From Trifolium pratense (lineage: Eukaryota; Streptophyta; Magnoliopsida; Fabales; Fabaceae): DNA of 64,000 nt. A model generated the notes under the pieces. It saw only the letters and a program-made list of their open reading frames with translations, did not search any database and was not told where the DNA came from. Location: assembly GCF_020283565.1 (NCBI RefSeq), contig NC_060061.1, positions 22,977,362 through 23,041,361 on the forward strand, read 5' to 3'. Positions 50,991 to 63,116 of this stretch are shown here, piece by piece. Position 1 is the stretch's first letter. Every line of letters begins with the position of its first letter. Both the position numbers and the translations under genes were made by a program.

Positions 50991-51938
50991 CGTTATGTAT
51001 TTCACAACCGGATGATGTTGTATATTGGCAATAATTGTGTAACTTTATGTTAATTTTTTTATCTAAATTGCTATCAGTATCAGCAATGGCACAGCAAAAG
51101 CTAAGGATAAAATTGGCCTTTTATAATTTATAACAAAAAATAATAATTTATAACAAAAAATAAAAAATATTGCTGACTACCCGATACAATCTCTATAAAC
51201 CTTTTCTTCACTTTATGTATACCAGCACAAAATAGAGTGACACAAAATTGTATTTAAAAACAAAATTTCAAGTTGGATAAGATCGATTAGATAGATAGTA
51301 AAAAACTGACATAACACCTTGATGAAACCTTGCCAATAAATAGACGAACATAGACCGGTATAAAAGTAACTATATAACAGGGCGCCGTATATATGCGGAA
51401 CGTAAAAAATAAACACTAAAACAAGCACCACCTAATAGCCTCCTAATCTCAAAATCAAAAAGCACCCTTCAGATTTCAAGTCACCAGAAGACACCAACCC
51501 AGCCCCAAAAGTTGCCACTAGATCAACTCTAACTCCCTATCTCGAATCAAAAGTGATTGACCCATCAGAATCCAAAAAACAGCTCCTCCAGGCTAAAAGT
51601 TGATGAGACAATGGTAGAATGATACCTACAATCCATACGACAACAGAGCTAACACACGCGGCTGCAACCGGCAAATCAGTCTCAGCTCGCAGACCACCTC
51701 AAAACAGTGAACACCGACGCGGAGGAGGTCAATCAGAAACACAAGAAACCTGCAAATCTCAACATATTTGGACACCAACAGAGACTCAAAAATAATCCTG
51801 CAAATCTCAACAGATTTGGAAAGCGGTCAGAGAATCAAGTATCCTAGAAAACAACTGCACACTACATCAACCAAATATCGGCGGCACCAGCACCAAACGC
51901 CACCCATCACCACTGAACGCGCCAACCCCACCATCACA
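50991..51938. other. Left flank of the CACTA element, probable repeat
   Basis: On the minus strand the block 51213-51940 has long T-rich stretches and a frame reading VLVFIFYVPHIYGALLYSYF, reminiscent of the 3' tail of some plant LINEs, but no reverse transcriptase is present. Near-duplicated phrases (CCTGCAAATCTCAACA and ATTTGGA) occur at 51750 and 51799. Identity uncertain. Confidence 0.35.
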
Positions 51939-52309
51939 TCACACTACTAGAAAAAAGACTTTTGGATACGGGATTCCACTACTGATATGCGAATACCAGT
52001 AGTGAAACACAATTGACCAAAGGATTCCACTACAGATATTTAAATACCAGTAGTGAAAAGTTCATAGACAAGAGATTTCACTACTGGTTTTCTTAAATCA
52101 GTAGTGAAAAGTAGACATGGTGACAATGTTGTAATTACGTTGAATTTTTTTTTAATTGAATTTCACTACTGATTTGGTTTTTCACGGTAGTTAAATTTGT
52201 TACCACTTACTAGAAAGGGTTCCTCGATCTCGTACCACACACATATACTAAGCGCAAACACAAATCACCTTCTTCTTCTTCTTCGAAATAACCCTAAATC
52301 GATTGAAAC

Positions 52310-52450
52310 CCCAAGTCACGTTCCCCAAATCGTTCCTCAAATCGTTCTTCTTCTTCGAAACGTTCACCTTGAAACCGACCAACCTCAAATTGTTCCTCAA
52401 ATCGTTCTTCTTGAAACCGGCCAACCTCAAATCGTTCCCCAAATCGTGTT
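52310..52450 (+). repeat. Short tandem repeats in the CACTA interior
   Basis: Units of the form CCTCAAATCGTTCTTCTT alternate with TTGAAACCGRCCAACCTCAA, three or four times. They lie in a CT-rich, leader-like sequence followed by possible GGTAATTTC splice donors. Confidence 0.65.
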
Positions 52451-52939
52451 CTCAGGTAATTTCGTTCTAATTTCATTCTTCGTTCTAATTTTGTTCTCAG
52501 GTAATTTCATTCTTCGATCTAATTTCTCTTTTTAGGGTTTATGCAATTGGGGTTTATGTTAAACTTAGGGTTTATGCAATTTCGTTTTTCGTTTTTTTTA
52601 GTGTTTATGTAATTTCGTTTTCATTTTTTTTAGGGTTTATGAAATTTCTCTAATTTCGGTGATTTTTATGTGTTTGTATATGACGACTGTTGGTGGTTTT
52701 GATGCGTGTCTATCATCAGGAGAAGCTCATTCAATCAAGGTAGAAAAAATATTGTACAAGGAAGAGTCAGAGTACCAAGAGGTCTCAATAAGCCTTTGAC
52801 ATTACTATTTATTAAATTGAATTAGTTTCTGTAATGAGTATTGTCAATATTTCTCTCAATAAGCATGTTTGTTTCATGAGGTTTATGCAATTCAACTTTC
52901 ACCAACAGTGTTTTTGGATCTAGTTTTTGATGCAAAAGG

Positions 52940-53440
52940 CTTTGGACAAAATTCGTTTTGAGGGTTTGACTGATAAGAGCAAGCTTGATGCTCAACCAGA
53001 GCTTTTCATTAGGATTGTGCCTGACAAAGCCAACAAGACTCTGTCCATCATAGACAATGGCATTGGCATGATCAAAGCAGGTAATGTCATAATTCCTCGT
53101 TTATTAGAATATTGTGTATGTTTGAATTGGCAATGAATTCGATATTCAAATTGGCATCATGATTTTGTGGATGTTTTGAATTGTAGCTTATGTTAATATT
53201 ATGGTGGAAAGATGTAATCCTGTTAAGCTTGTTTAAATCTAAACATAGTACATTATAAGTGGTGTTCATTTGCAATTACGATTTGGAACCTCTCTGAAAG
53301 TTCCTTTTAGGTGTTTCTTTTTTATAGATTTGGTGAACAACTTGGGTACTATTGCTAGGTCTGGAACCAAGGAATTCATGGAGGCATTGCAGGCTGGTGC
53401 TGATGTTAGCATGATTGGTCAGTTTGGTGTTGGTCTTTGG
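52940..53440 (+). pseudogene. Captured HSP90 gene fragment (two exons plus intron)
   Basis: The first piece, about 52940-53080, reads [20 protein letters not shown] then [20 protein letters not shown] and GIGM, part of the N-terminal ATP-binding domain of cytosolic HSP90. A GT-AG intron (53081-53327) joins in phase to 53328-53440, reading [20 protein letters not shown] and [13 protein letters not shown]. Similarity then stops abruptly: the next codons are unrelated and end at TAA. The conserved Thr after GIGM is replaced by Ile. Fewer than 100 of about 700 residues are present, so this cannot be a working chaperone. Because the intron is kept, capture was at DNA level. Confidence 0.92.
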
Positions 53441-53502
53441 TAACCATGTTTTTGCATCTTCCTATATTGTTCTCTTTGATTCTACCTATAAGTGAGAAAT
53501 GA

Positions 53503-53649
<147 letters not shown>

Positions 53650-53990
53650 TAAAGTCTTTTGATCTGGTTATCACATTCACTGTATTGGGTCTCAACTTAT
53701 ATTGTGTCTCCATATGTTGAACATAATTTTGAAGTACTGTTGGTTTCAATTTTAAAATATAGTTCTCCATATCACCAGGGACACATGTTATTGCATAACT
53801 ATGTACTTCCTTTGATATTTCAAAGTTGCATCTTCCTGTTCTATTCTTGACAATGTGTTTGTTGTGGCTCCATTGCATTTGAGACTGACTAAAATTTGAA
53901 AGGATTGAATTAAATTCAATTCATTTTATAATTCATTTTCCTGTCACTGTTTTCATTATCAACTAAATGTTTTTTATGTTGTTAATTCAG

Positions 53991-54070
53991 GTTTTAGATG
54001 TAACGTTGATTGCTCCGCCAAGATACATCTACAACCGGAAAGCAAAGATTGGGCATTGCAACCAGTCTAT
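53991..54070 (+). pseudogene. Possible third captured fragment (eIF2-alpha-like)
   Basis: After a TTCAG acceptor the sequence reads VLDVTLIAPPRY, resembling the LVAPPLYVLTT block of eIF2-alpha; a shifted frame then gives TTGKQRLGIA. The match is short and needs a frameshift, so the assignment is weak. Confidence 0.25.
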
Positions 54071-54330
54071 TAATTCAATTATATGTAGGCTTATAAGTGC
54101 TACACTTACTAGTAGTACTAGAGCTTGTGCTGTTTGGTTAGCTTTGTTTAGGCTAGTCTTTTCGTAGTTAGCATTGTTTGATTTTGTTAAGAGATAGTTA
54201 CAATTTTTGTAATTTAGTTTCATGAAAAGTTTGTAACAGAATTATTTTTGATTTGGTAGGAAATTTGATTCTATAATATTTCATATTAATGGTTGATTAT
54301 TGAGACATTAAGTTTCAGTTGTGTGGTAAT

Positions 54331-55371
54331 CAGTGTTTTAAAAACCGGACCGGTTATCGAACCAGTGATGATACTGGGTCACTGGTTCATTGGTCGAACC
54401 ACTGGGTCACTGGTCGAACTGCATAATAGACCGAATTAAATCGGATTAAACCGATAAAATGAACCGGTCTCTATATAGTTATTGAACCGGTCTCTATTAA
54501 AAAATATGAAATTTTGAAAATTTCATAAACACACCCATTTAAAAAAATTATCTATAATATAAACATGTGATTTGTTTTGGTGGCGAGTGTAATAGTAATA
54601 TAAATATATATACTGTAATATTATGTAAAAAAAATAATATTATATTCATAAAGATCATATTATTTAGGATACACCTAATTTTGTATATGGAAAAAATGAA
54701 CGGCATCTAAATTGGGCTATTTTGAATTCATGTATTAAAAAAGCCCAAACCATGTGATATAAAGTTACAAACCCTAAACTGTAGATATAATATTTGCTAC
54801 ATGTTTTGCAGCCGTCACTTCTATCTCACTTCACTTTTCCTTTATTACTATGTACTGCATTTTTCTTCTTTCTTTTTCTATGTGAGATTGCAAGTCCATA
54901 TTTAATTCTAATTTTCTTCTTTCACATCTTTTTCCTTGAAAGTGGATCCGTTCATGTCTGCTACCATAAACTCAATTCTCATGTCGCTTGCTATTTTCTC
55001 ATCTTTGATCTCTCTGAATCCGAGTCTCTGTTTCTGAATCTCCAAACGCTAACAACTTGTCTCTGTTTCTCATTTCTATTTTCATTCTGATTTATTTTAA
55101 TTTTTCTATTTCATTTTTTTAATTATTAATAATAACAAAACAGTATCTTGAAAAAAAAAAAAATATAACAAAACGACGTTGTTTTGGTAGAAAATAAAAA
55201 CGGGTGTAATCAAACCGCCGGTTCACCGGTTTTCCCGGTTTTTTCCGGTTTTTTCCGGTTCCCATCGGTCCAACTGCATGGACGATCTAACATATGAACC
55301 AGACTGGAAAGGCTCCGGTTTCCGGTTCGACCGGTCCGACCGGCCGGTTCGGTCCGGTTTTTAAAACACTG
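54331..55371. mobile_element. hAT-type element nested in the CACTA element, 1041 bp
   Basis: Perfect terminal inverted repeats of 21 bp beginning CAGTGTTTTAAAAACCGGAC, with an exact 8-bp duplication GTGGTAAT on each side (54323-54330 and 55372-55379). Subterminal regions are crowded with ACCGG/CCGGT motifs on both sides. No transposase frame is recognised; the middle is T-rich. It interrupts the CACTA element and is therefore the younger insertion. Confidence 0.95.
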
Positions 55372-55754
55372 GTGGTAATTGAAACTATAGTTGTATCTTG
55401 ACGTGTTTTCATGGCATACCTTATGTCTATTTTAATAAATTGCTCTTGGCCTTTTAAAAAAAAGTATTGCAGCAGCATCAATTTTTTTTTTATTTTAAAA
55501 AAGTAATAGATTTCACGTCGGTTTTGATAAAGAACATACGTGAAATCCTAACTTTTCACTTCTGAGAATTTGCAAAACCGACGTGGAATCCCCATTTTTA
55601 ATTAAAAATTGGAAACCAAACATACCACTACTGATATTCAGCTTCAACAGACGTGAAAACTCCATATTCCACTACGGGGAATTAGAAAATCCGACGTGGA
55701 ATCCCCATTATTTTAAATAAAAGCCAGTAGTTAAAACCCCTTTCTGTACTAGTG

Positions 55755-56500
55755 TCACCTCGCCTCATCTCAGATCCTGATACAGGTTACACTGTCCGGG
55801 GAGCTTATGAGCTTTTGACTACTCTTGATTCGGTCACTATGGATGATGCAGAACACCTCATTTGGCATTCTCAGGTCCCATTGAAGGTTTCCATATTTGT
55901 GTGGCGATTATTGCGGGACAGGTTACCTACAAAGTCCAACCTGATTTCTCGAGGCATTTTATCATCTGCAGCACATTTATGCATTTCTGGATGTGGGGAG
56001 GCAGAGTCAGCTTATCACTTATTTATCTCTTGTAGTTGTTTTGGTTCTCTTTGGGCTTTAGTGTGCACTTGGATTGGCATTCCATCGACGAATTCTACTA
56101 CTATACGGGATCATTTCGTTCAGTTCACTTATTTAGCTGGTGGATCTCGCGCGCGTCGTTCTTTTCTGCAACTTATTTGGCTCGCTAGCGTGTGGGTTAT
56201 TTGGACAGAAAGAAATCATAGATTGTGTACAGGCTCAACCAGTACTCTTATTCAGTTGTTGGACAAGATCAAACTTTTTTCCTATAGGTGGTTGAAGACG
56301 ACGAGTGTTACTCTAGTTTCAAACTACCATAGTTGGTGGTCTAGTCATTTGTTATGTTTGAGCCTTATGATGATGATTGTTGTATTTCTTTCTTGGTCCC
56401 ATTGTAAACTTTGGTAGTCTATCTTGGCACACCTTGTACTGAGGAGACTGTTTTTCTTCAGTTAATATATATCTCATTTTAGTTTTTTAAAAAAAAAAAA
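55755..56500 (+). mobile_element. 5'-truncated LINE (zf-RVT 3' end)
   Basis: An open frame from the CACTA border to 56417 reads DPDTGYTVRGAYELLTTLDS, HLIWHSQVPLKVSIFVWRLL, RDRLPTKSNLISRGILSSAA, CGEAESAYHLFISCSCFGSL and VWVIWTERNHRLC. This is the zinc-finger RVT domain after reverse transcriptase in plant LINEs, undamaged over about 200 codons. A 3' UTR and an A-run at about 56487 complete a normal LINE 3' end. The reverse transcriptase itself is missing. The TCA target copy lies in its reading frame, so the CACTA element may have jumped into it. Confidence 0.85.
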
Positions 56501-56808
56501 TAAAACCACCCATCTCAGTTCTAACGCAACCACCCCACACCCCATGTTTTTTTACGGACTTTCTATATAATGTTTTTTGTTTATGTGTTTTATATATTTT
56601 TTGGTTTACAATGTTGTATCCAACCTATGACCTCAAGAAGGAAGATTTTCGTGGGGATTGTCCCGTTTGAAATCCGAAGATGAGATTTTTTTTCCGTGAA
56701 GATGAGGATGAAGAAGAAAATCATTCGAAAAAGGTTTGGAAATGGGGACAAAATTTTACATAAAATAGCATCGCTATAGCCACTAACAGGGACGAAGCCA
56801 TGTATATG
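56501..56808. other. Spacer with old repeat sequence
   Basis: Ends in GGACGAAGCC and the 9-bp target copy of the next element. The phrase continues right of that element with GGGCTGGAGCCCCCAC, so an older repeat was split by the insertion. Confidence 0.4.
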
Positions 56809-57677
56809 GGATCTGGATTCTCTCCTTCCCCAACTCTCTCTTTCTCTCTCCTTCTCCAAGTCTTGGCCATTAGATGAATCCAATGGATGAGAAACTAAAA
56901 GACATGATATCCTATTCATCCTCTTTCTCTTCCACAACAAAACCTGCAATTAAAAATCGATGGTGGTGACCTTCAACAAACACATTTAATTTTCCTTTCA
57001 AACACCATCATCTTGGACACTCCCTCTTTTAATCTTACCAACCAAGATGAGAAATTCAAGCAGCTCCATTCTAAAGCAACTAATTAAATCAAATCTACAA
57101 ATTCCCGTCTAACAGTTTTAACCCATATACATATACCATACAACAAACAATTTCTTTTTACACAAAAAGCAAACAATTAATTTATGACAATGGCAAACAT
57201 TTTCTATACTTTTCTGTCGATTGTAACTGCCTATTTAAAATATTTTTACTGCAAAACCAGTGAATGACGTTCCCCGTTTATGTTCCTCGTTCACCCCTTC
57301 CCTTCTATAACCAGTGCATGTAAGAAATAGTGAGGGGTGAGGCAGAGTCACTGTCGTCGCACCGTTCATCGCCGTCTGTCTTCCTCGTTGCCAGCGTTCT
57401 GTTGCGTTGCTGATCGTGGCGCTTCAGCTGCCGTGTTTTCGTTGCAACTGCCTCCTCACCCACCGCTGCGTCGCCGGTAACCGGTCACCGGTCACCTTGA
57501 ATAAGCATTGGTGGAATCGATCAGATTTAAGGATTTTGGTCAAAAGGAATTTAAATAGTATACTTGATTTTCTAATTTTATTATGTTTTAAATTTTGGAC
57601 CATGAGATTAATCTAGGGGTCAATATTTGGAGAATGAGAGAGAAGGAGAGAGTTGGGGATGGAGAGGATCCAATTCC
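56809..57677. mobile_element. Non-autonomous Mutator-like element, 869 bp
   Basis: Flanked by the 9-bp duplication ATGTATATG (56800-56808 and 57678-57686). Terminal inverted repeats of about 65 bp start GGATCTGGATTCTCTCC on the left and, complemented, GGAATTGGATCCTCTCC on the right. Both continue CCCCAACTCTCTC and run to TTAGAT/CTAGAT. The interior contains a GC-rich stretch (about 57340-57500, CCGCTGCGTCGCCGGTAACC) unlike the rest, perhaps captured DNA of unknown origin. Confidence 0.82.
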
Positions 57678-57686
57678 ATGTATATG

Positions 57687-58980
57687 ACTCTGTGGGCTGG
57701 AGCCCCCACTTCAGTTTGAATTTGCTACTACTACCATGTAATATGTACATGTGCCCGGGACTTGCAATGCATAGATTTGTCAAAAAAAAATTAATTATTA
57801 CCACAACATCGTACTTGTGTAAAATTTAATATCTAAAAGTTGATATTTTTGCACAATTTTCTTTTTTACATTTTAAATAAGGGTTTTGCTAACAAGTATC
57901 TATTATTAAGAAACTAAAAAAGAAAATAGAAGAGAATTTTCTCTTGAAAAGATATTTTTTTTTACTTTTTAAGGTGTTAGAATACACAATTTTTTAAAGG
58001 AATTTTTTATATTTAGTTTCTTAATAAATATCTCTATGGCACTTATTAGCATTTGCCTTCAAATAATAACAATAAAATAAAAATTGGCGGAACAATTATT
58101 AGTCAAACTTTAGTTACATCACAACCGAATGACTCATTCTCCCGAGAATCAAAGGATTAATTAAAAAAAATTATTGTTAATATATTTTTGAAACACTTAT
58201 TTCCTCAATTGTTTTTTGCACTTGAGAGAATCCTTTCTCGTTTTTACTAATGGATACGTCTTGGTGGGTACCGAATAACTTTACATCCACATTTGCCCCA
58301 TCAATTAACATATAGCTGAAATATTAATTTATTGGCTTAAATAAATTTAGTCCCCCTATTTTTATTTTTTTAAAATTTTGATCCCTTATTTTAAAAATCA
58401 GGCTTATATCAATTTTGTAATGTGATCTATGATAAGGAACCGCAACTATATGTAGCCAATGATAAGAGTTTGAACCTCGGTCTTCTATTTTAGCTTTTCC
58501 TCTCCATTTTCAACAAAACCCAATAATATCATTGCAAAATTTCATATTCAAACTCCATTTTTGTAACAAAAAATGAAATGAACAAACACCTATACTACCA
58601 CTAATACACTTGTTTTGACGAATACCACCACTAATACATAATAATATATTATGGTGGAAAATATATATGTATATTAAAAATATGCATCCCATAAAAATAG
58701 TCTTGACTCCGTTATATTGTATGAACTCACCTAAAAATGAATTATTTTTGAGAATCAAAGTTTAATTATTAGGTAAAATAATTGTTAATCAAATTTTATT
58801 TATATCTAGCCGAACTCAAAACAATCATACTCTTTTTTTATGAGAATTAGAAAGTTAACACAAAAAAATAAGTTTATATGGTCAGTTGGTAAAAATTGGG
58901 GGCAGAAGAAGAGTGATTTTTCCCACAATAAAGGAAGTGTTGTATTAGGCATAGCTAGTGCAAATATTTGGATCTCAACT
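57687..58980. other. Intergenic
   Basis: AT-rich, with diverged repeat phrases (for example GAGTTTGAACCTCGGTC at about 58467, SINE-like). No gene recognised. Confidence 0.45.
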
Positions 58981-58983
58981 TGC

Positions 58984-59118
58984 GGCCCAGTACTATCGGG
59001 TCCGGGTCAAAAAATAATAAGAAAGAAAAAGTAAAAGATTGCGGTTCACAAAACGACATCGTTTAAACTGCAACTAACCTTCTCTTTTTCTCTTTCTCAT
59101 TCTCCACTCTCTAGGGTT
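58984..59118 (+). promoter_or_regulatory. Site II and telo-box-like motifs of the ATP synthase e gene
   Basis: GGCCCA (site II element, reverse of TGGGCC) at 58984-58989 and AGGGTT at 59113-59118, with AAACCCTAA just inside intron 1. This pairing is known from plant genes for mitochondrial respiratory and translation proteins. Assignment is by motif only. Confidence 0.45.
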
Positions 59119-59209
59119 CGATAGTTAAATCGAGAGTTGTGAACAAGACGAGTGTATCGTTCCTCGTTCGAATCGTTCCTTTTTTCTTCGTTCAACAAGA
59201 ATCGATCTC

Positions 59210-60888
59210 ATGGCACCACCACTAAATCCTTATTCTGGTACCAGCACCTTAGCTTTGGTAAAACCCTAATTCCCCTTCTTTTTTGTTTTCTTTACCAATT
59301 GAATTGTTACGATTTTTTATTTATTTATGTGTTTTCTGTATTGATAGGTCGCTAGAGCTTCTGCTTTATCCTTCGGCGTTGTTTATGGATCCATTAAGCT
59401 CAAGTACCTTAAGGTATTTTACCAATTTCGCACTGTGTTTTAGCGATCTGATTTCAATTTTGAATTTTCATCTAAATTGAATTAGAAATCAATGTTGATC
59501 TTAATTGCAGTTCATGTGACTATTTTTCAATACATATGATTTCAATATTAATATAAATTTTGTTTTCGTGTCTTTTTCATACCATTTCGAGCTAGATCTG
59601 CAGTGTTAGGTTGAATTAGTTCCTTTGATCGGTCCATTGATTGAGTGATGCTGTGTGTTTTATGATATGGTCTGATTGTTCAACGAAATTTTTAAATTAC
59701 AATTTCAGTATGAAAGGGTATATATAATGCATAAAAATCCAATGAATTGTGAAAATTATAATAACAAAAATTTACAATTTCTCACTCAAGTTGTAGTGTT
59801 GTACCGTAAATTCTGTAATTTTTTTTATTTAGTAACAAGCCAAACAACTTTAGCATGGACTAATTTGTACTTGAGTGATAAGTGAGTCTTAGCTATGTAG
59901 CCATATGGACTCGATACTTACCAGTTCCGTACTAAGTATTCAGTATGGGTAAGGCGACTATTTGAGTACCCGCCCAACCCCATGTAATCATCCGCATACT
60001 TACGTTGTGATGTCTATCTAGGAGACCAATTTTAGCATAATAAACTCCAGAGTCCACATGTTTTATTCAGAATAATATGTTTTGGTTTTTAATATTTTGT
60101 TCGTTAAAATATGACAAAAACACCACCAACAATTGAGCTCCGAGCTGCATATGCTTGCTGTTCGTGAGTATACGTAAGCTTGTATCATAACCTTGCCAAA
60201 TGTTTTTTGAAGAAGCCCTTGCCAAATGTTATGTAGTCACCTGATGTTGGTAAACATTATGTGCTGTGTTGTAGTCTTGTAGTCAAATCTGAAAAGGTTC
60301 TGATGTACTTTTATAACTACTCCATCCCTAAATATAGGACCTTTTTCAGATTTTTCTTTATTTTTACAAAGACCCTTTTAAAATTTTCAAATGCAGTAGC
60401 TATTTCTTTACCAACATACATGGAATTATGTTACATTTTTTCCTGCAACTTATAATAAACACTGATAAAAACATAAATCTAAAGAGGTAAATTTGTAAAA
60501 CAATACCAATTCTAAACGGGATTATACTACTATTTATGTTCTTAAAGCTCATGATTTTATCAACAGTGTTTTACATATAGGGACAGATGTAGTATACTAA
60601 TATAATGGCATGTTATGCATCTCCATGTGTTTTGTTATTTACAAGCCGGTTTAGTGCACCCTTGTCTCTACTCTAGTGCTGAACACCTCCCATATTAGTT
60701 ATTTCTAGATTATGTAAGAAATTTAGGATGCTCGCTTCAACATCTTTTATGATTATTGTGCAATTTCAAGAACTGCTGTCTTCTTTTAAGCGTACCTTCA
60801 TTGATGTCTGATTCCTGTTATCGCATTTTTATACTTTCAGTCAAAAGCCAAGTCTCAACAGAAAGCTGAGGCCAAGTCTCATCACTAA
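59210..60888 (+). CDS. Mitochondrial ATP synthase subunit e (plant type)
   Basis: A small inner-membrane subunit of the F1Fo ATP synthase, involved in dimer formation in other eukaryotes. Exons 59210-59257, 59348-59413 and 60841-60888 join in frame to just 53 residues: MAPPLNPYSGTSTLALVARA, then a hydrophobic segment with FGVVYGSIKLKYLK, then a Lys/Ala/Gln-rich end with AEAKSHH. This is the normal length and pattern of the plant family; the glycine-containing membrane segment VARASALSFGVVYGSI carries the GxxxG-like feature. All junctions are GT-AG and phase 0. Intron 2 is 1.4 kb and contains a Stowaway-like MITE. The exons are too short to be found by open-frame length alone. Confidence 0.93.
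60320..60592. mobile_element. Stowaway-like MITE in intron 2 of the ATP synthase e gene
   Basis: Ends CTCCATCCCTAAATATAGG and, complemented, CTACATCTGTCCCTATATG, flanked by TA on each side; 273 bp without coding sequence. Typical of Tc1/mariner-related MITEs. Confidence 0.75.
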
Positions 60889-61104
60889 AAGCAGTGAGAT
60901 GGATGGAGCAGAATACCCAAATAATTCATGACGTGGAACTGTACCATGTTTTCTCCTATTTTTTTTCCTTCTGATTTTAAGTTTTGGTTAATCATAAGCA
61001 TTGAGTTTAGTGCATCGTGAAAATGTTAAAATTATGATGATTTTGCCTTGTTTTAATAGTTACATTGACTCAATTTAAGTTTGAAGTTTATATTGCAAGG
61101 GCCT
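60889..61104. other. 3' flank of the ATP synthase e gene
   Basis: Presumed 3' UTR. No other feature. Confidence 0.4.
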
Positions 61105-61430
61105 GCTACATATTGTTTATTCATTTGCTTTTAGACTGGAAATTTGTTTTCACTAATTTTGTTTTGTCGCACTGTAGGTAATTGCTATGTTATGTTTTTA
61201 AAAAATTTCAGATTCGTTCTTAACTGAGTTAGTCGATCATGGTTTTCTTGTGCTACATATTGTTCTGTCATATGCGTTTAGACTGGAAGAAGTTTTTCGC
61301 TAATTTTGTTTTGTCTTGCTGTAGGTAATTACTACTTTATTATTTTTTATTTTATTTTATTTTAAATTTTTAGATTGTTCTTAATTGAGTTAGTCAATTG
61401 CGGTCTTCTTGTGCTCTGTAGAAAGTCGTA
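61105..61430. repeat. Diverged tandem duplication of about 155-170 bp
   Basis: The phrases TTTAGACTGGAA, CTAATTTTGTTTTGTC, CTGTAGGTAATT and TGAGTTAGTC occur in the same order at about 61130-61232 and 61278-61394. Confidence 0.75.
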
Positions 61431-62341
61431 GTAATTGCCCTCAGATTAATGAAAAGGCAAGTTTGAGATGTTGGACCAATGTTCTAATGTCGGATTTTCC
61501 CCTCTGAATATATTAGACAATGAAGTATGCCGTGTTTTAGATTTAGGAGAATTTTTTAATACCAAAAATGGGTAATTAACAAAAATAGTCTTTTTTTTTT
61601 CCTCCAATGGGAACCCCTAATATGGATCTGATCCTTAGTCCTCCAACTAGTTTTGCGTTGAATGCTCTTGACTGGTTATAGCAGGTTTCCACTGTATGTT
61701 GGTCTGTTTCCTTGTGAGTAGCGTCTTTAATTTTACTGTTATGATTTTATCTCTCCTATGTTCATAGCACTTCTTGTTACCTTCCTTCCTTTTCAATTTT
61801 CCTTTTCATGAACCAAATTTAAGTGCTTTCCCAACCACTCCCTTGTATGTTTTGCTGATGGAACCCAATTTTTCTGATGATGCGAAACCATATAGGTGCT
61901 GGTTTGAATACTTTTACATAATAGATGGAGGTGTTGGGTTCTTGTAAGGTAAAAACAGTTGAGAGGAGGTGGGGGTGAAAATGAATTTGGATAGTATTGC
62001 ATAGTACATCTCAGAAGGTGGCTTGCTGGGAGGGTGCTAAGGAGGTAGTACGCATCTGTTCTGACCTAGGTTTGTGGGCAGACGTTTACTGAAAAATTGG
62101 AGAGCTAGTTGATAAGGCAGCAATATCGGTAAAATTGGCGGGTTCACCTTTGTTTCCTATTTTGGGATCCACCCTCTAAAGATATGATGGCCAAAACTTG
62201 TAAGATTTGGGGGATAATTCATCTGGATTTGGTATTTAAAAGTTTTCACCTTAGAAGACGAAGTTATTTCAACTTCAAGTCTTCAACTAATGCAAAAAAA
62301 GATTTTTTGATATATATTAGCAAAAAATAAAATAAAAAAAA
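61431..62341. other. Intergenic, repeat-like
   Basis: No gene recognised. A non-AT-rich stretch at 61990-62110 may be an eroded transposon piece. Confidence 0.35.
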
Positions 62342-63116
62342 TATAATAAAATATGAAATAACATGTTTGGCATCTTTTCACTAGAATTGATTAATGAGGG
62401 GTGGAAGTCTTATAAATTCCTTAATGTAAAATCGTCGAGTTATGGATATCAACAAGAGAACTCAATAAATTAAATATATCTGGCATCTTTCGCATCTTTT
62501 GTGAATTATTCAATGTTTCTGGCTGCTTAATATCAACCATTCAACTTACGTTGTGGTTCTTGTGGAGTGACTGGAAAATGGCGTCTGCTAGTTGCTTGCT
62601 CCCAACCATTGATGCTTAACATCCTGATGTAATTTTCACCGGGGAAACTTAAAATAAATGTTGATGCTGCCGCCTTCCACGTATCAAAGAAGTTATTCAA
62701 TTTGAAAACATAAACTGGACAGTTTGTTAAAAACACTGAATATGGTAGAACTTGACACTTATACGAAAACGAAGGGAGTATATAATAAAATATGAAATAA
62801 CATGTTTGGCATCTTTTCACTAGAATTGATTATGGAGGGGTGGAAGTCTTGCAAATTCCTTAATGTAAAATCGAGTTATGGATATCAACAAGATAAATCA
62901 ATAAATTAAATATATCTGGCATCTTTCGCATCTTTTGTGAGTTATTCAATGTTTCTGGCTGCTTAATATCAACCATTCAACTTACGTTGTGGTTCTTGTG
63001 GAGTGACTGGAAAATGGCGTCTGCTAGTTGCTTGCTCCCAACCATTGATGCTTAACATCCTGATGTAATTTTCACCGGGGAAACTTAAAATAAATGTTGA
63101 TGCTGCCGCCTTCCCG
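62342..63116. repeat. Tandem duplication of about 340 bp
   Basis: Unit 1 (62342-62680) and unit 2 (62781-63116) are nearly identical, from TAATAAAATATGAAATAACA to GATGCTGCCGCCTTCC, separated by 100 bp. Both encode on the minus strand a frame reading NYIRMLSINGWEQATSRRHF then PVTPQEPQRKLNG, whose family was not recognised. One copy has small deletions and the flanks beyond the GCCTTCC point differ. Confidence 0.9.

Noticed and set aside
52927..53440. Functional HSP90 gene
   Set aside because: Only two internal exon pieces are present, the N-terminus and more than 80 percent of the protein are missing, and similarity ends in an unrelated stop.
57407..57616. 69-residue frame in the second MULE
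   Set aside because: No recognisable domain; likely chance within GC-rich cargo.
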